Origin: Actinomycetota bacterium
GTDB lineage: Bacteria; Actinomycetota; Actinomycetes; JACCUZ01
DNA length: 38,262 bases
Reading direction: 5' to 3'
NCBI GenBank assembly: GCA_030841035.1
Contig: JAVEDI010000107.1
Span: 1 to 38,262, forward strand
Part shown: in pieces, positions 24,789 through 32,848 of the stretch
Position numbering within the stretch: the first letter of the stretch is position 1
Layout: each line of letters begins with the position of its first letter
The notes under the pieces: generated by a model
What the model was told of the DNA's origin: nothing
Database searches by the model: none
What the model saw: only the letters and a program-made list of their open reading frames with translations
Translations under genes and position numbers: made by a program

Positions 24789-25691
24789 TCACAGCAGCCG
24801 ACGGAAGGCGCGCCAGTCCTCGGGCCCGTACCTCGTGTAGTGCCACAGGCTCGCGCCAGTGACCTGGGCGTCGTTGCAGGCCTGCACGAACGCCGTCGTC
24901 TCCGCGTCGTTCGAGGCGCCCGCTTCACCCCCGATGACGTGGATCGACGCCGCCGGACCGAGCCGCTCACGTAGGAAGGCAATGTTGCTCATCGTGTAGG
25001 CGTAGGTGTCCCGAGCGCCCCTGACCCGGTAGGTGTGGTAGCTCATCGGCAGCACCACGTCGTAGAAGCGGCCGACGGTCTCGTAGGGGAAGCTCGGCCA
25101 GAAGCGGGTCGAGACGGCCATACCCATCGGCGAGGGGATGATGGCGCCCAGCCGGTAGCTCACGCCCACCGATGCCCTGATCCGGCTGCTCAGCCTGCGC
25201 AGGTTGTCGTCACGGGTGACGCCCTTCGGGGTGCTCGCCGACGGCTCGATGTCCAGGGCGAAGCCGTCGAACCGCTCGCCCCGGCCCGTGCGGAACCTGA
25301 TCGCTGCCATGGCACGTTCGTACTCGCGCCCCACCCTGCGCAGCGGCGGCAGGTACCACGCGACCACCCGCATCCTGCGCGCGTGCGCGGCGTGGATGAA
25401 CCTGGCCAGCTGGGAGGGCCGGAACAGGTCCGTGCCGACCGGCCGGGTCGTGCTGGCCGTCTGCAGGAACAGCGTGTGGACCCCGCGCTGCTGCATCCGG
25501 CGGACGTGGCGCTCAGGGTGGTCCCAGACGGCGTCGCCGGAAAAGATCGACACCCAGGTCCCGGAGCCGGTGAACGGCCGTCCCCCGGCAGCGGCGGGAG
25601 CAGTCCCGACGGGTACGACGAGCAGGCACCCCAGGAGAGCGCCCACCAGACCCGGAACCAGAACAGAGGCCACACCCCGCCGTGGACGCAT
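24789..25691 (-). CDS. Secreted TIM-barrel, glycosidase-like hypothetical protein
   Basis: 300 residues from the ATG at 25691. The signal peptide is MRPRRGVASVLVPGLVGALLGCLLVVPVGTAPAAAG. The body reads like a (beta/alpha)8 barrel: RGVHTLFLQTA, RMRVVAWYLPPL, RFDGFALDIEPS, FYDVVLPMSYHTYR, IHVIGGEAG, GASLWHYTRYGPEDW. The DGFALDIE strand resembles the catalytic strand of GH18-like and GHL families, so hydrolysis of an extracellular or cell-wall polysaccharide is plausible but unproven. There is no clear Shine-Dalgarno; GACCAT lies 7 nt upstream, so initiation may be leaderless. The 3' end abuts the repeat region. Confidence 0.7.
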   Translation of the reverse strand: MRPRRGVASVLVPGLVGALLGCLLVVPVGTAPAAAGGRPFTGSGTWVSIFSGDAVWDHPERHVRRMQQRGVHTLFLQTASTTRPVGTDLFRPSQLARFIHAAHARRMRVVAWYLPPLRRVGREYERAMAAIRFRTGRGERFDGFALDIEPSASTPKGVTRDDNLRRLSSRIRASVGVSYRLGAIIPSPMGMAVSTRFWPSFPYETVGRFYDVVLPMSYHTYRVRGARDTYAYTMSNIAFLRERLGPAASIHVIGGEAGASNDAETTAFVQACNDAQVTGASLWHYTRYGPEDWRAFRRLL

Positions 25692-25727
25692 GCACAGGAT
25701 GGTCGCACGCGGACGTCCCGGGCGGAC

Positions 25728-25741
25728 CTCAACACGTTGAG
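25728..25741. promoter_or_regulatory. 14-bp inverted repeat between divergent genes
   Basis: CTCAAC-AC-GTTGAG (25728-25741) lies 36 bp before the secreted glycosidase-like gene and 8 bp before a TATCCT hexamer (25749-25754) that could be the corA -10. The position suits an operator acting on one or both promoters. Confidence 0.45.
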
Positions 25742-25802
25742 ACCGGGCTATCCTCGACCCGGCCGTTGCACCCGGGCGGCCCGGACGGATCGAACCGGCT
25801 GC

Positions 25803-25857
25803 GGGAGGTGAGTCGCTCATGCGCAGCGAGCCTCCCGGTCATACCGCCCGGCTCTGA
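25803..25857 (+). CDS. Possible 12-residue corA leader peptide (MRSEPPGHTARL)
   Basis: GGGAGG (25803-25808) is followed 10 nt later by an ATG at 25819 and a short ORF ending TGA at 25857, about 100 nt before corA. The ribosome site can pair with the proline codons: GGGAG (25803-25807) and GCTC (25815-25818) pair with the continuous block GAGCCTCCC (25828-25836), leaving a 7-nt bulge. Ribosome position on the ORF would thus affect folding. In Salmonella, corA and mgtA have leader peptides that sense Mg2+ or translation; any parallel here is inference. Confidence 0.4.
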
Positions 25858-25955
25858 CCGCACCGGCGTCGCCGCGCGACGCCTTGCTCCCCGGCCGTGC
25901 GCCGCCGGTGAGGACGGAGCCCGCGCGTCATCCGTCTCTCGTCCGAGGAGCCACC

Positions 25956-27092
25956 GTGACCGAGCGTCGCCTGCACACCCTGCGGTCCCTGGCCGGCCGC
26001 ACCCGCCGTACCCCGCCGCCTGACGTGACCGCGCGCCCCGCGGACCCGCCTGGTCACGACCCGGTGTCGCGCAGCAGCGTCGTGGACAGCGCGGTGTACG
26101 TCGACGGCGACCGCGTGGCGTCGCCGCGCACCCTTGCCGAGACGTACGAGATCCTGCGCGAGCACCCCGACAGCCTCGCCTGGATCGGGCTCTACCGGCC
26201 CGACGAGCGGCTGGTCGGCTCGCTGGCGTCGGAGTTCGCGCTGCACGAGCTGGCCGTCGAGGACGCGATCGTGGCCCATCAGCGGCCGAAGCTGGAGCGC
26301 TACGACGACACGCTGTTCGTGGTGCTGCGAGCGGCGCGCTACCTGGACGAGCGCGAGGAGGTCGAGTTCGGGGAGCTGCACGTCTTCGTCGGGCCCGACT
26401 TCGTACTCACCGTGCGCCACAGCGAGGCCCCCGACCTCTCGAGCGTGCGGCGGCGCATGGAGAGCAACCCCGAGCTGCTGCGCCGCGGACCCGAGGCGGT
26501 GCTCTACGCGATCCTCGACAAGGTGGTCGACGGCTACGAGCCGGTCGTGGCCGGTCTCGAGAATGACATCGACGAGATCGAGACCGAGATCTTCAGCGGC
26601 GACCCGCGGGTGTCGCGACGCATCTACGAGCTCTCCCGTGAGGTCGTCGAGTTCCAGCGGGCGACGCACCCGATGAACGGCATGCTGACCTCGCTGACGG
26701 CGGGCTTCGAGAAGTACGGCACCGACGACGAGCTGCAGCGATACCTGCGCGACGTCGCCGACCACCTCACGGTCGTGGCCGAGCGGGTGGACGGGTTCCG
26801 CCAGCTGCTGCGGGACATGCTCACGGTCAACGCGACCCTGGTCGCCCAGCAGCAGAACGAGGAGATGAAGGCGATGACGGAGGCGAGCCACGCGCAGAAC
26901 GAGGAGGTCAAGAAGATCTCCGCGTGGGCCGCCATCCTGTTCGCGCCGACGTTGATCGGCACGGTCTACGGCATGAACTTCGCGCACATGCCCGAGCTCG
27001 ACTGGACCTTGGGCTACCCCTTCGCACTGGTGTTGATGGCCCTGGTGTGTGCCGGCCTCTACACCGTCTTCAAGCGGCGCGACTGGCTCTGA
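25956..27092 (+). CDS. corA: CorA-family magnesium/cobalt transport protein
   Basis: 378-residue pentameric channel of the 2-TM GxN family. A long cytoplasmic funnel domain (VDSAVYVDGDRVA...LAWIGLYRPDE, FALHELAVEDA, RPKLERYDDTLFVVL, ELHVFVGPDFVLTVRH) leads into the stalk helices and two C-terminal membrane helices. The signature YGMNF precedes the second helix, and the protein ends FKRRDWL with a basic C-terminus. It imports Mg2+, with Co2+ or Ni2+ possible. The GTG at 25956 has GAGGAG 5 nt upstream. An open frame upstream is excluded by that site. Confidence 0.94.
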   Translation: MTERRLHTLRSLAGRTRRTPPPDVTARPADPPGHDPVSRSSVVDSAVYVDGDRVASPRTLAETYEILREHPDSLAWIGLYRPDERLVGSLASEFALHELAVEDAIVAHQRPKLERYDDTLFVVLRAARYLDEREEVEFGELHVFVGPDFVLTVRHSEAPDLSSVRRRMESNPELLRRGPEAVLYAILDKVVDGYEPVVAGLENDIDEIETEIFSGDPRVSRRIYELSREVVEFQRATHPMNGMLTSLTAGFEKYGTDDELQRYLRDVADHLTVVAERVDGFRQLLRDMLTVNATLVAQQQNEEMKAMTEASHAQNEEVKKISAWAAILFAPTLIGTVYGMNFAHMPELDWTLGYPFALVLMALVCAGLYTVFKRRDWL

Positions 27093-27111
27093 CGCGCGAC
27101 GCGCATCTGCG

Positions 27112-28620
27112 CTACTGGACCCCGAGCAGCTGCTGGATCGGGTCGATGGCGAAGTACACGACGAACAAGGCGGCCACCACCCACAGCAGCGGGTGCACCT
27201 GTCCGGCCTTGCCTCGCGCGGCCTTGATGACGACGTAGGCGATGAAGCCGGCGCCGATGCCGACGGTGATCGAGAAGGCGAACGGCATCAGGATGATGGT
27301 GAGGAACGCCGGCAGCGCGACCTCCCAGTCGTCCCACGCGATCGCCTTGACCTGCACCATCATCAGGAAGCCGACCACCACCAGTGCCGGGGTCGCCGCC
27401 TCGTAGGGCACGATCTCGACGAGCGGCGCGAGGAAGGTCGCGAGCAGGAACAGCACACCGGTGACGATCGAGGCCAGTCCGGTGCGCGCGCCCTCGCCGA
27501 CACCTGCCGCCGACTCGATGTAGGACGTGTTGCTCGACACCGAGGCGGCACCACCGGCCGCCGCGGCGAGCGAGTCGACGACGAGGATCCGCTGCGTGTT
27601 CGGGGGGTTGCCCTCCTCGTCCAGCAGCCCGGCCTCGGCGCCGATGGCGGTCATCGTGCCGAGCGTGTCGAAGAAGTCGGCGAGCAGAAGCGTGAAGGCG
27701 AACAGCACCGCCGTCACGAAGCCCACCCGCTCGAAGGAGCCCAGCAGGCTGAAGTGACCGAGCAGCCCGAAGTCCGGGGTGTCGACGACGTGGCCCGGGA
27801 TGGCGGGAACGTTCAGGCCCCAGCCGTGCGGGTTCACGTTGCCCTTGGCGTCGATCGAGGGACCGATGTCGGCGATGGCCTCGACGATGACGGCAAGCAC
27901 CGTCGCGCCCACGATGCCTATCAGGATCGCGCCCTTGATGCGCCGCACCATCATCACGATGATCGCGAGCAGTCCGATCACGAACACCAGGACCGGCCAG
28001 CCCTGCAGCTCCCCGCCGATGCCGAACCCGACGGGCACGGGCGTGCTCGCCACGTCGGGGTTGCGGCGTACGACGCCTGCATCGACCAGGCCGATGAAGG
28101 CGATGAACAGGCCGATGCCGACGCTGATGGCAATCTTGAGGGCGGGCGGTACGGCGGCGAACACCGCCCTGCGGAAGCCGGTCAGCACGAGCACGAGGAT
28201 GACCAGACCCTCGAGGACCACGAGGCCCATCGCGTCTGCCCAGCTCATCTTCGACGCGATCGAGAAGGCGACGAAGGCGTTGAGCCCGAGACCGGTCGCG
28301 AGGGCGAGCGGGTAGTTGGCCAGCGCGCCCATCGCGATCGTCATCACCCCGGCCACGAGCGCAGTCGCGGCGGCGACAAGGGCAAGGTTCGGCGCCGTAC
28401 CGCCGCCGAGGAAGTTCCCGTCGGCGTCCTTCGCCGTGCCGATGATCAGCGGGTTGAGCACGATGATGTAGGACATCGTGAAGAACGTGGCGAACCCACC
28501 GCGGATCTCCCGGGCGACGGTCGAGCCTCGCTCGGTGATGTGGAAGTAGCGGTCGAGGCCGCTGGTCGGCTCCTGTTCCGGCCGCTGGCGGGTGGCGGTG
28601 GCTCGGCTGGCACCAGACAT
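27112..28620 (-). CDS. NCS2 family purine permease (AzgA-like)
   Basis: 502-residue proton symporter for adenine, guanine or hypoxanthine, with about 13 hydrophobic segments. Diagnostic stretches are FHITERGSTVAREIRGGFATFFTMSYIIVLNPLIIG, NYPLALATGLGLNAFVAFS, LLLADFFDTLGTMTAIGAEAGLLDEEGN and SSNTSYIESAAGVGEGARTGLASIVTG, all typical of the AzgA/PbuG subgroup. The ATG at 28620 has GAGGA about 4 nt upstream. The leader (28621-28690) shows no purine-riboswitch core. Convergent with corA, with only 19 nt between the two stops. Confidence 0.92.
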   Translation of the reverse strand: MSGASRATATRQRPEQEPTSGLDRYFHITERGSTVAREIRGGFATFFTMSYIIVLNPLIIGTAKDADGNFLGGGTAPNLALVAAATALVAGVMTIAMGALANYPLALATGLGLNAFVAFSIASKMSWADAMGLVVLEGLVILVLVLTGFRRAVFAAVPPALKIAISVGIGLFIAFIGLVDAGVVRRNPDVASTPVPVGFGIGGELQGWPVLVFVIGLLAIIVMMVRRIKGAILIGIVGATVLAVIVEAIADIGPSIDAKGNVNPHGWGLNVPAIPGHVVDTPDFGLLGHFSLLGSFERVGFVTAVLFAFTLLLADFFDTLGTMTAIGAEAGLLDEEGNPPNTQRILVVDSLAAAAGGAASVSSNTSYIESAAGVGEGARTGLASIVTGVLFLLATFLAPLVEIVPYEAATPALVVVGFLMMVQVKAIAWDDWEVALPAFLTIILMPFAFSITVGIGAGFIAYVVIKAARGKAGQVHPLLWVVAALFVVYFAIDPIQQLLGVQ

Positions 28621-28695
28621 GATTCCTCGCAAGTCGCGTGGCCGGTCGGCGCCGACGGGGAACCACCATGCGCCTCGGGAGGAGCCTGCCAGACA

Positions 28696-28701
28696 TAGCC
28701 T
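28696..28701 (+). promoter_or_regulatory. -10 element for the leaderless DUF2530 gene
   Basis: TAGCCT ends 6 nt before the ATG at 28708, and no Shine-Dalgarno is present. Confidence 0.6.
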
Positions 28702-28707
28702 GACCCC

Positions 28708-28965
28708 ATGCCCCCGCCGCGCCGTCCGGATCCTGAGCCGCTGGAGACCGACGACGTCAAGGTGGTGCTGGTGGGCACGATTGCGTGGTTCGTCGCCTTG
28801 GTCCTGGCCCTGGTGTTCCACGCCCGGCTGTCCGAAGCAGGCAACGGAAGCTGGGTCTGGACGCTGCTCGCGGGCTGCTTCCTGGGGCTCGTCGGGGTGC
28901 GCTACGTCCTACGCCGGCGGGCCGCCCTGCGCCGCGACGCCGACCGCGGTGATGCGCCGCTCTGA
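28708..28965 (+). CDS. DUF2530 small membrane protein
   Basis: 85 residues with two transmembrane helices (VKVVLVGTIAWFVALVLALVF and WVWTLLAGCFLGLVGVRYVL) and an Arg-rich C-terminus. LETDDVKVVLVGT is the characteristic start of DUF2530, an actinobacterial family of unknown role. It is divergent from the purine permease across 87 bp. As I recall it also lies close to MarR and DUF3027 genes in mycobacteria, so this is a conserved neighbourhood. Confidence 0.85.
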   Translation: MPPPRRPDPEPLETDDVKVVLVGTIAWFVALVLALVFHARLSEAGNGSWVWTLLAGCFLGLVGVRYVLRRRAALRRDADRGDAPL

Positions 28966-28998
28966 CAGCCCGGGGCAGGTTCCCCCGATCCGTCCGCA

Positions 28999-31926
28999 CT
29001 AGCCGTCCTGGTCGCGCCACTCCAGCGCCACCTCGGCACGCAGCTCGCCCAGGCGCGAGGGATCGTCGAGGACGGCGCCCAGCAGCAACCGGTCGGACCA
29101 GCGGCCGGCCGCCCACGCCAGTCCGCGGGCCAGCCCGTCGAGGGTGCAGGCGTGCACCGTGCCGTCTGCCCCCACCCACCACTGCACCGGGTGGCCGGCG
29201 ACGCGCAGGTCGTCATGCTCCACCCACGACGTCGCGACGCCGGCCACCAGCGACTGCGCGGGCAAGGGGGTGGGTTGGCGGGTCCCGCCCGCGAGCGCCG
29301 CCACCTCCACCCGCGCGCTCGTCGTGGCGACGTCGAGGACGGCGGCCAGGTCTGCGGCCACGTCCAGCGGTACGACCAGCGGGGTCGTGGGCCAGGGCAG
29401 CTGCAGGTGCGCCGGCGAGTCGAGCACCAGCGCCTGCGAGGCGTCGACGACCAGGTCGGGCGCTACCCGTAACCGGTCGGGAGGAGAGACACCCTCGGGA
29501 TCGATGCGGGCCAGTGCGGTGTAGCAGCGACGCAGCGTGGCGTCGGTGACGGTGCGTCGTGGGTCGCAGAGCCGGTCCAGCAGGTCGTCGGCGCCCCCCG
29601 GGGCGGCGAGCAGCGCTGCCAGCGACGTCCGGACCCCCACCGCGGCGAGGAACTGTGCGTCCAGCGCCGAGTGCACCGGCTCGTAGAGGCCCGCGAGGTC
29701 CGGACCGGTGCTGCCCTCGCTGGGCGGGCGCCCGTCCAGCCGCGCGTGACGGCCCAGCCACCAGCCGGCGTACGACGCCACCGCGACCCGCCGTCCGTCG
29801 TCGGCGACCACGAGCGTCGGCTCCACGACGGCCGCCCGCAGCGCCCGGTCGGTGGCCAGCCGGGCGAGCAGCTCGTCCCACGCGTCGTCGCGCACGAGGT
29901 CGAGGTCGCGGACGGCCACCAGCTCGGGCGCCACGGCGGCGGCGTCGCTGCCGACCGCGCGGCCCACCACCTCGCGCACCCAGGTGGCTTCGTCGTCGAG
30001 GCCGTGCGGGTCCTCGTCCACCGTGGGGTCGAGCAGCACGTCATGGTCCACGACCAGCCCGAAGCGGTCCAGCACACCGGCGGCGGCGAGCACCTCGACG
30101 CCCCACCGTTGCAGAAGCGCAGGGTCGGGCCGGCCGACGAGGTCGTGGTCGGCGACCCGGTCGACGACCGAGCCGGGCACGACGAGCTCCCGCGCCGGGG
30201 CGTCCTCGCCCCGGTCGTCGACGAGCACGAGGTCGCCCAGCCAGTCGAGCTCGCCGGGCCGCAGCGCCGAGGCGGCGACCAGGGCCAGCACCGCGTCCGC
30301 GACGACCGACGGCGTCTCGGCGTCCCACATGTCCGCGACGGCGGCCCGTATCTCCGGCTGGTCGAGCACGGTCCGGGCGGTGGCCTCGGTCGCACCCAGC
30401 CGCAGCAGCAGCGGATGGGCGGCAGCGGGGTGCACGACCCGCAGCCCCAGGACCTCCAGCCCCGCCGGCAGACCCTCCTCGCCGGCCACGAGCAGCCCCC
30501 GCGGTCCGCGGACCACCCTGCCGTCGGCCAGCGGCACGCTCAGGGCGCCGAGGGCGTCGAGCACGCCCGGTCGGCCCGGCTCGGCGAGCGCGTCGTACAA
30601 CGCCCGCCACCAGGTGGGCGGACGGTCCAGGGCGCTGAGCTCGTCGACCACGTCGGCCAGCTCCAGGCGTCGTACGCCGAGGCGAGCCAGCGCCGGCGAG
30701 TCCTCGACGAGGCCGGGCAGCACCTGACCCAGCACCTCGCGAGCGGCCCGGCCGGGGCCCGGGACCGCGACGGCGTCGCGGGGGTGGACCCGTTCGCCGC
30801 TGACGCTGTGCAGCAGCGGCGCCTCGCGCAGCGCGGCGAGCACAGCGGCGCGCAGCTCGCTGTCGAGCCGGCCCACCCCCATCGTGCCCGGCACCAGCGC
30901 CAGCGGGTCCTCGGCCTCGACGGCCAGCACGGCGTACGCCGCAGCGGCCTGGGCGACGAGGAAGTCGGTGAGCGGTCCCGGAGCCACGTGGCGACGGCCC
31001 GGGTCCAGCGGGAACGACGCGATCAGCAGCGCGGGCAGGTCCAGCGGCTCATCGGTCGGCGTCGGCGCGTGCACGGTCGGGGGCACCGGCTGGGCGGCGA
31101 CAGGTCGGGCCCACGTCACCGACCACCCGGGCCTGGACCGCTCCTCCACCGGACGGTCGAGCAGCAGCGCCGGGTCGAGCGACCCCGACCGTCGTACGGC
31201 GTGCCACCGTCCGTCGTCGGTGACCACCCGCGTCCCGCCGTCGACCCGCACGGTGATCTCGGCCAACCCCGGCAGCGCAAGCAGCAGCGCGTCGTCGGCC
31301 TCGGCCAGCACGCGGCGGGCCAGCGCGGCCGCGGCCGCGTCGCGCAGGGGCAGCCGCACCGTCGTCTCCCACCCGGTCTCGGGCGCGGCGTCGGACGCGA
31401 ACGGCAGCCGCAGCACCGGCACGTGCCCGCCCCGGCGCAGCAGCTCCTCGGCGAGCGGCGGCAGGCCGGCCACCAGCTGCGCAGCATCGGCGGCCGACCA
31501 GCGCAGCGCCCCGGTGGTCGAGGCGACCACCGGGTCGTCGGTCAGCGCCAGCACGGCGGCGAAGCCGACGCCGAAACGGCCGGTGGCGCCTGCGTCCTCC
31601 CGCTTGGCCGAGGCCCGCAGCGTCGAGAGCGACTCGGCGCCCGCCGCGTCCAACGGGGCCCCGGTGTTGGACGCCACGAGCACGTCACCGTCGAGCCGCA
31701 GGGAGAGCCGGCCGGCGACTCCCGCCCGGGACGCGGCGTCGGAGGCGTTCTGCGCGAGCTCGACCACGACCCGGTCGCGATAGCTGCCGCGGGCAAGGTC
31801 CTCCTCCGCGTTCGCGTCCTCACGGAAGCGGGCGGCCGACGCCGCCCAGCCCTCGAGGACGTGGCGACGGATGCGCGCGGTGTCGAAGGGGTCCGCGGCG
31901 GCAGTCGACACACCGGCAGTGGGCAC
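28999..31926 (-). CDS. Large sacsin/Hsp90-type GHKL ATPase
   Basis: About 975 residues from a GTG at 31926. The N-terminal domain is GHKL/HATPase-like, as in sacsin repeats. The N-box is VVVELAQNASDAA (E56, N60), the nucleotide-lid region is LVASNTGAPLD, and the glycine box is GRFGVGFAAVLALTDDP (116-129). The remaining ~800 residues are Leu/Asp/Val-rich with no recognised domain; they may be helical repeats or a scaffold. Domain architecture suggests a chaperone-like ATPase. The start lies 8 nt after the DUF3027 stop, so the two form an operon. The start codon is uncertain by a few residues (a second GTG lies 15 nt downstream). Confidence 0.85.
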   Translation of the reverse strand: MPTAGVSTAAADPFDTARIRRHVLEGWAASAARFREDANAEEDLARGSYRDRVVVELAQNASDAASRAGVAGRLSLRLDGDVLVASNTGAPLDAAGAESLSTLRASAKREDAGATGRFGVGFAAVLALTDDPVVASTTGALRWSAADAAQLVAGLPPLAEELLRRGGHVPVLRLPFASDAAPETGWETTVRLPLRDAAAAALARRVLAEADDALLLALPGLAEITVRVDGGTRVVTDDGRWHAVRRSGSLDPALLLDRPVEERSRPGWSVTWARPVAAQPVPPTVHAPTPTDEPLDLPALLIASFPLDPGRRHVAPGPLTDFLVAQAAAAYAVLAVEAEDPLALVPGTMGVGRLDSELRAAVLAALREAPLLHSVSGERVHPRDAVAVPGPGRAAREVLGQVLPGLVEDSPALARLGVRRLELADVVDELSALDRPPTWWRALYDALAEPGRPGVLDALGALSVPLADGRVVRGPRGLLVAGEEGLPAGLEVLGLRVVHPAAAHPLLLRLGATEATARTVLDQPEIRAAVADMWDAETPSVVADAVLALVAASALRPGELDWLGDLVLVDDRGEDAPARELVVPGSVVDRVADHDLVGRPDPALLQRWGVEVLAAAGVLDRFGLVVDHDVLLDPTVDEDPHGLDDEATWVREVVGRAVGSDAAAVAPELVAVRDLDLVRDDAWDELLARLATDRALRAAVVEPTLVVADDGRRVAVASYAGWWLGRHARLDGRPPSEGSTGPDLAGLYEPVHSALDAQFLAAVGVRTSLAALLAAPGGADDLLDRLCDPRRTVTDATLRRCYTALARIDPEGVSPPDRLRVAPDLVVDASQALVLDSPAHLQLPWPTTPLVVPLDVAADLAAVLDVATTSARVEVAALAGGTRQPTPLPAQSLVAGVATSWVEHDDLRVAGHPVQWWVGADGTVHACTLDGLARGLAWAAGRWSDRLLLGAVLDDPSRLGELRAEVALEWRDQDG

Positions 31927-31934
31927 GTCGCCCG

Positions 31935-32783
31935 TCAGGAGTGCCCGAGGTCCTCGGCGGGCGCCGCGTCGTCGACCGAGCCGGGCGGGTGCGGCGCCGG
32001 GTGCAGCGCGATCACGTCGTAGGCGATGTCGTCGACCAGCGGTGCGGTCACCTCGACGGGGCCCGGCACGACCGCGATCTCGGAGTGCGCCCCGCAGCCG
32101 TGGTCGGCGGAGACGACCCGGCCGTCGGCCGGTGAGTACTCGTTGGCGCAGATCCCGAAGAGGGGGCGCAGGGCTCCGGCCAGCGGCACGAAGAAGCCGC
32201 ACGTCGAGCACTGCGCCGGCGCGGCCTGCGCGATGGCGGCGTGCGGTCCGTGGTCCCCGGCGTACCAGCGGTCGACGGCCTCGTCGCGACCGTCGGGCGA
32301 GAGCACGCGGGCGCGGCCGAGCCCCAGCTCCCACAGGGCGAGCTGGTCGGCGTCCTCGACACCGGTCGCGGTGTACCCGGGCAGCAACCGGTCGTCGTCC
32401 TGGTCGGTCGGGAGCAGGTCGCCGACACCGAGGTCTCCGGGCTTGAGCCGCTCGCTCCACGGCACCCACGCCGGTGCCAGCAGCGAGTCGGCGCCGGGCA
32501 GCAGCACCGCCTCATCGACCGTGACCGTCTTGCCGCGGGGGACCCGGGTGACGGTCACCGCCCAGCGCCAGCCGCGGTAGGCCGGGTCGAGACAGGCGAA
32601 GTCGTGGGTGACCAGCCGCTCCCCGTCCAGGTGGGCGCCCAGGTGCTCGCCGACATGGGCCGCGCCACCGGCGACGTCCTCGGCGGCGGACCGGGCGATG
32701 TCCACGGCGGCAGGCCCGCCGAGCGCGGCGTCGATCGTCGTACGTCGGCGGCTTGCCGGCCTCTGGGTCGTGGCTGTCGTCAC
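31935..32783 (-). CDS. DUF3027 protein with a cysteine-rich motif
   Basis: 282 residues. The N-terminal half has VDIARSAAEDVAG, HDFACLDPAYRGWRWAVTVTRVPRGKTVTVDEAVLLPG and APAWVPWSERLKPGDLGVGDLLPT, all conserved in DUF3027. The C-terminal half holds CSTCGF (C192, C195), C212 and GCGAHSE (C230, H233), a set that could bind zinc. It is actinobacteria-specific and of unknown function. It is cotranscribed with the sacsin-like ATPase downstream, which makes it a candidate cofactor or client adaptor of that ATPase (inference). It is divergent from an MFS gene. Confidence 0.82.
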   Translation of the reverse strand: MTTATTQRPASRRRTTIDAALGGPAAVDIARSAAEDVAGGAAHVGEHLGAHLDGERLVTHDFACLDPAYRGWRWAVTVTRVPRGKTVTVDEAVLLPGADSLLAPAWVPWSERLKPGDLGVGDLLPTDQDDDRLLPGYTATGVEDADQLALWELGLGRARVLSPDGRDEAVDRWYAGDHGPHAAIAQAAPAQCSTCGFFVPLAGALRPLFGICANEYSPADGRVVSADHGCGAHSEIAVVPGPVEVTAPLVDDIAYDVIALHPAPHPPGSVDDAAPAEDLGHS

Positions 32784-32848
32784 GAGCGTCGATTCTCCCT
32801 CATGGGCGAGCGGGACGCGAACCGGCGCCGACCCGGCAGGATGGGGGG

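Noticed and set aside
25761-25955. M-box (Mg2+) riboswitch before corA
   Set aside because: No M-box-like conserved blocks were recognised in the leader; only the short ORF and a hairpin are visible.
27049-28698. 549-residue plus-strand ORF opposite the purine permease
   Set aside because: It is a His/Asp/Arg-rich antisense shadow; the minus strand encodes a complete NCS2 permease.
28621-28707. Purine riboswitch before the AzgA-like permease
   Set aside because: The 87-bp divergent gap lacks the conserved purine aptamer core and is too short once both promoters are counted.
29671-32022. 783-residue plus-strand ORF opposite the sacsin-like gene
   Set aside because: It is a shadow frame with HR/GQ/RR-rich composition and no recognisable domain, while the opposite strand carries clear ATPase motifs.
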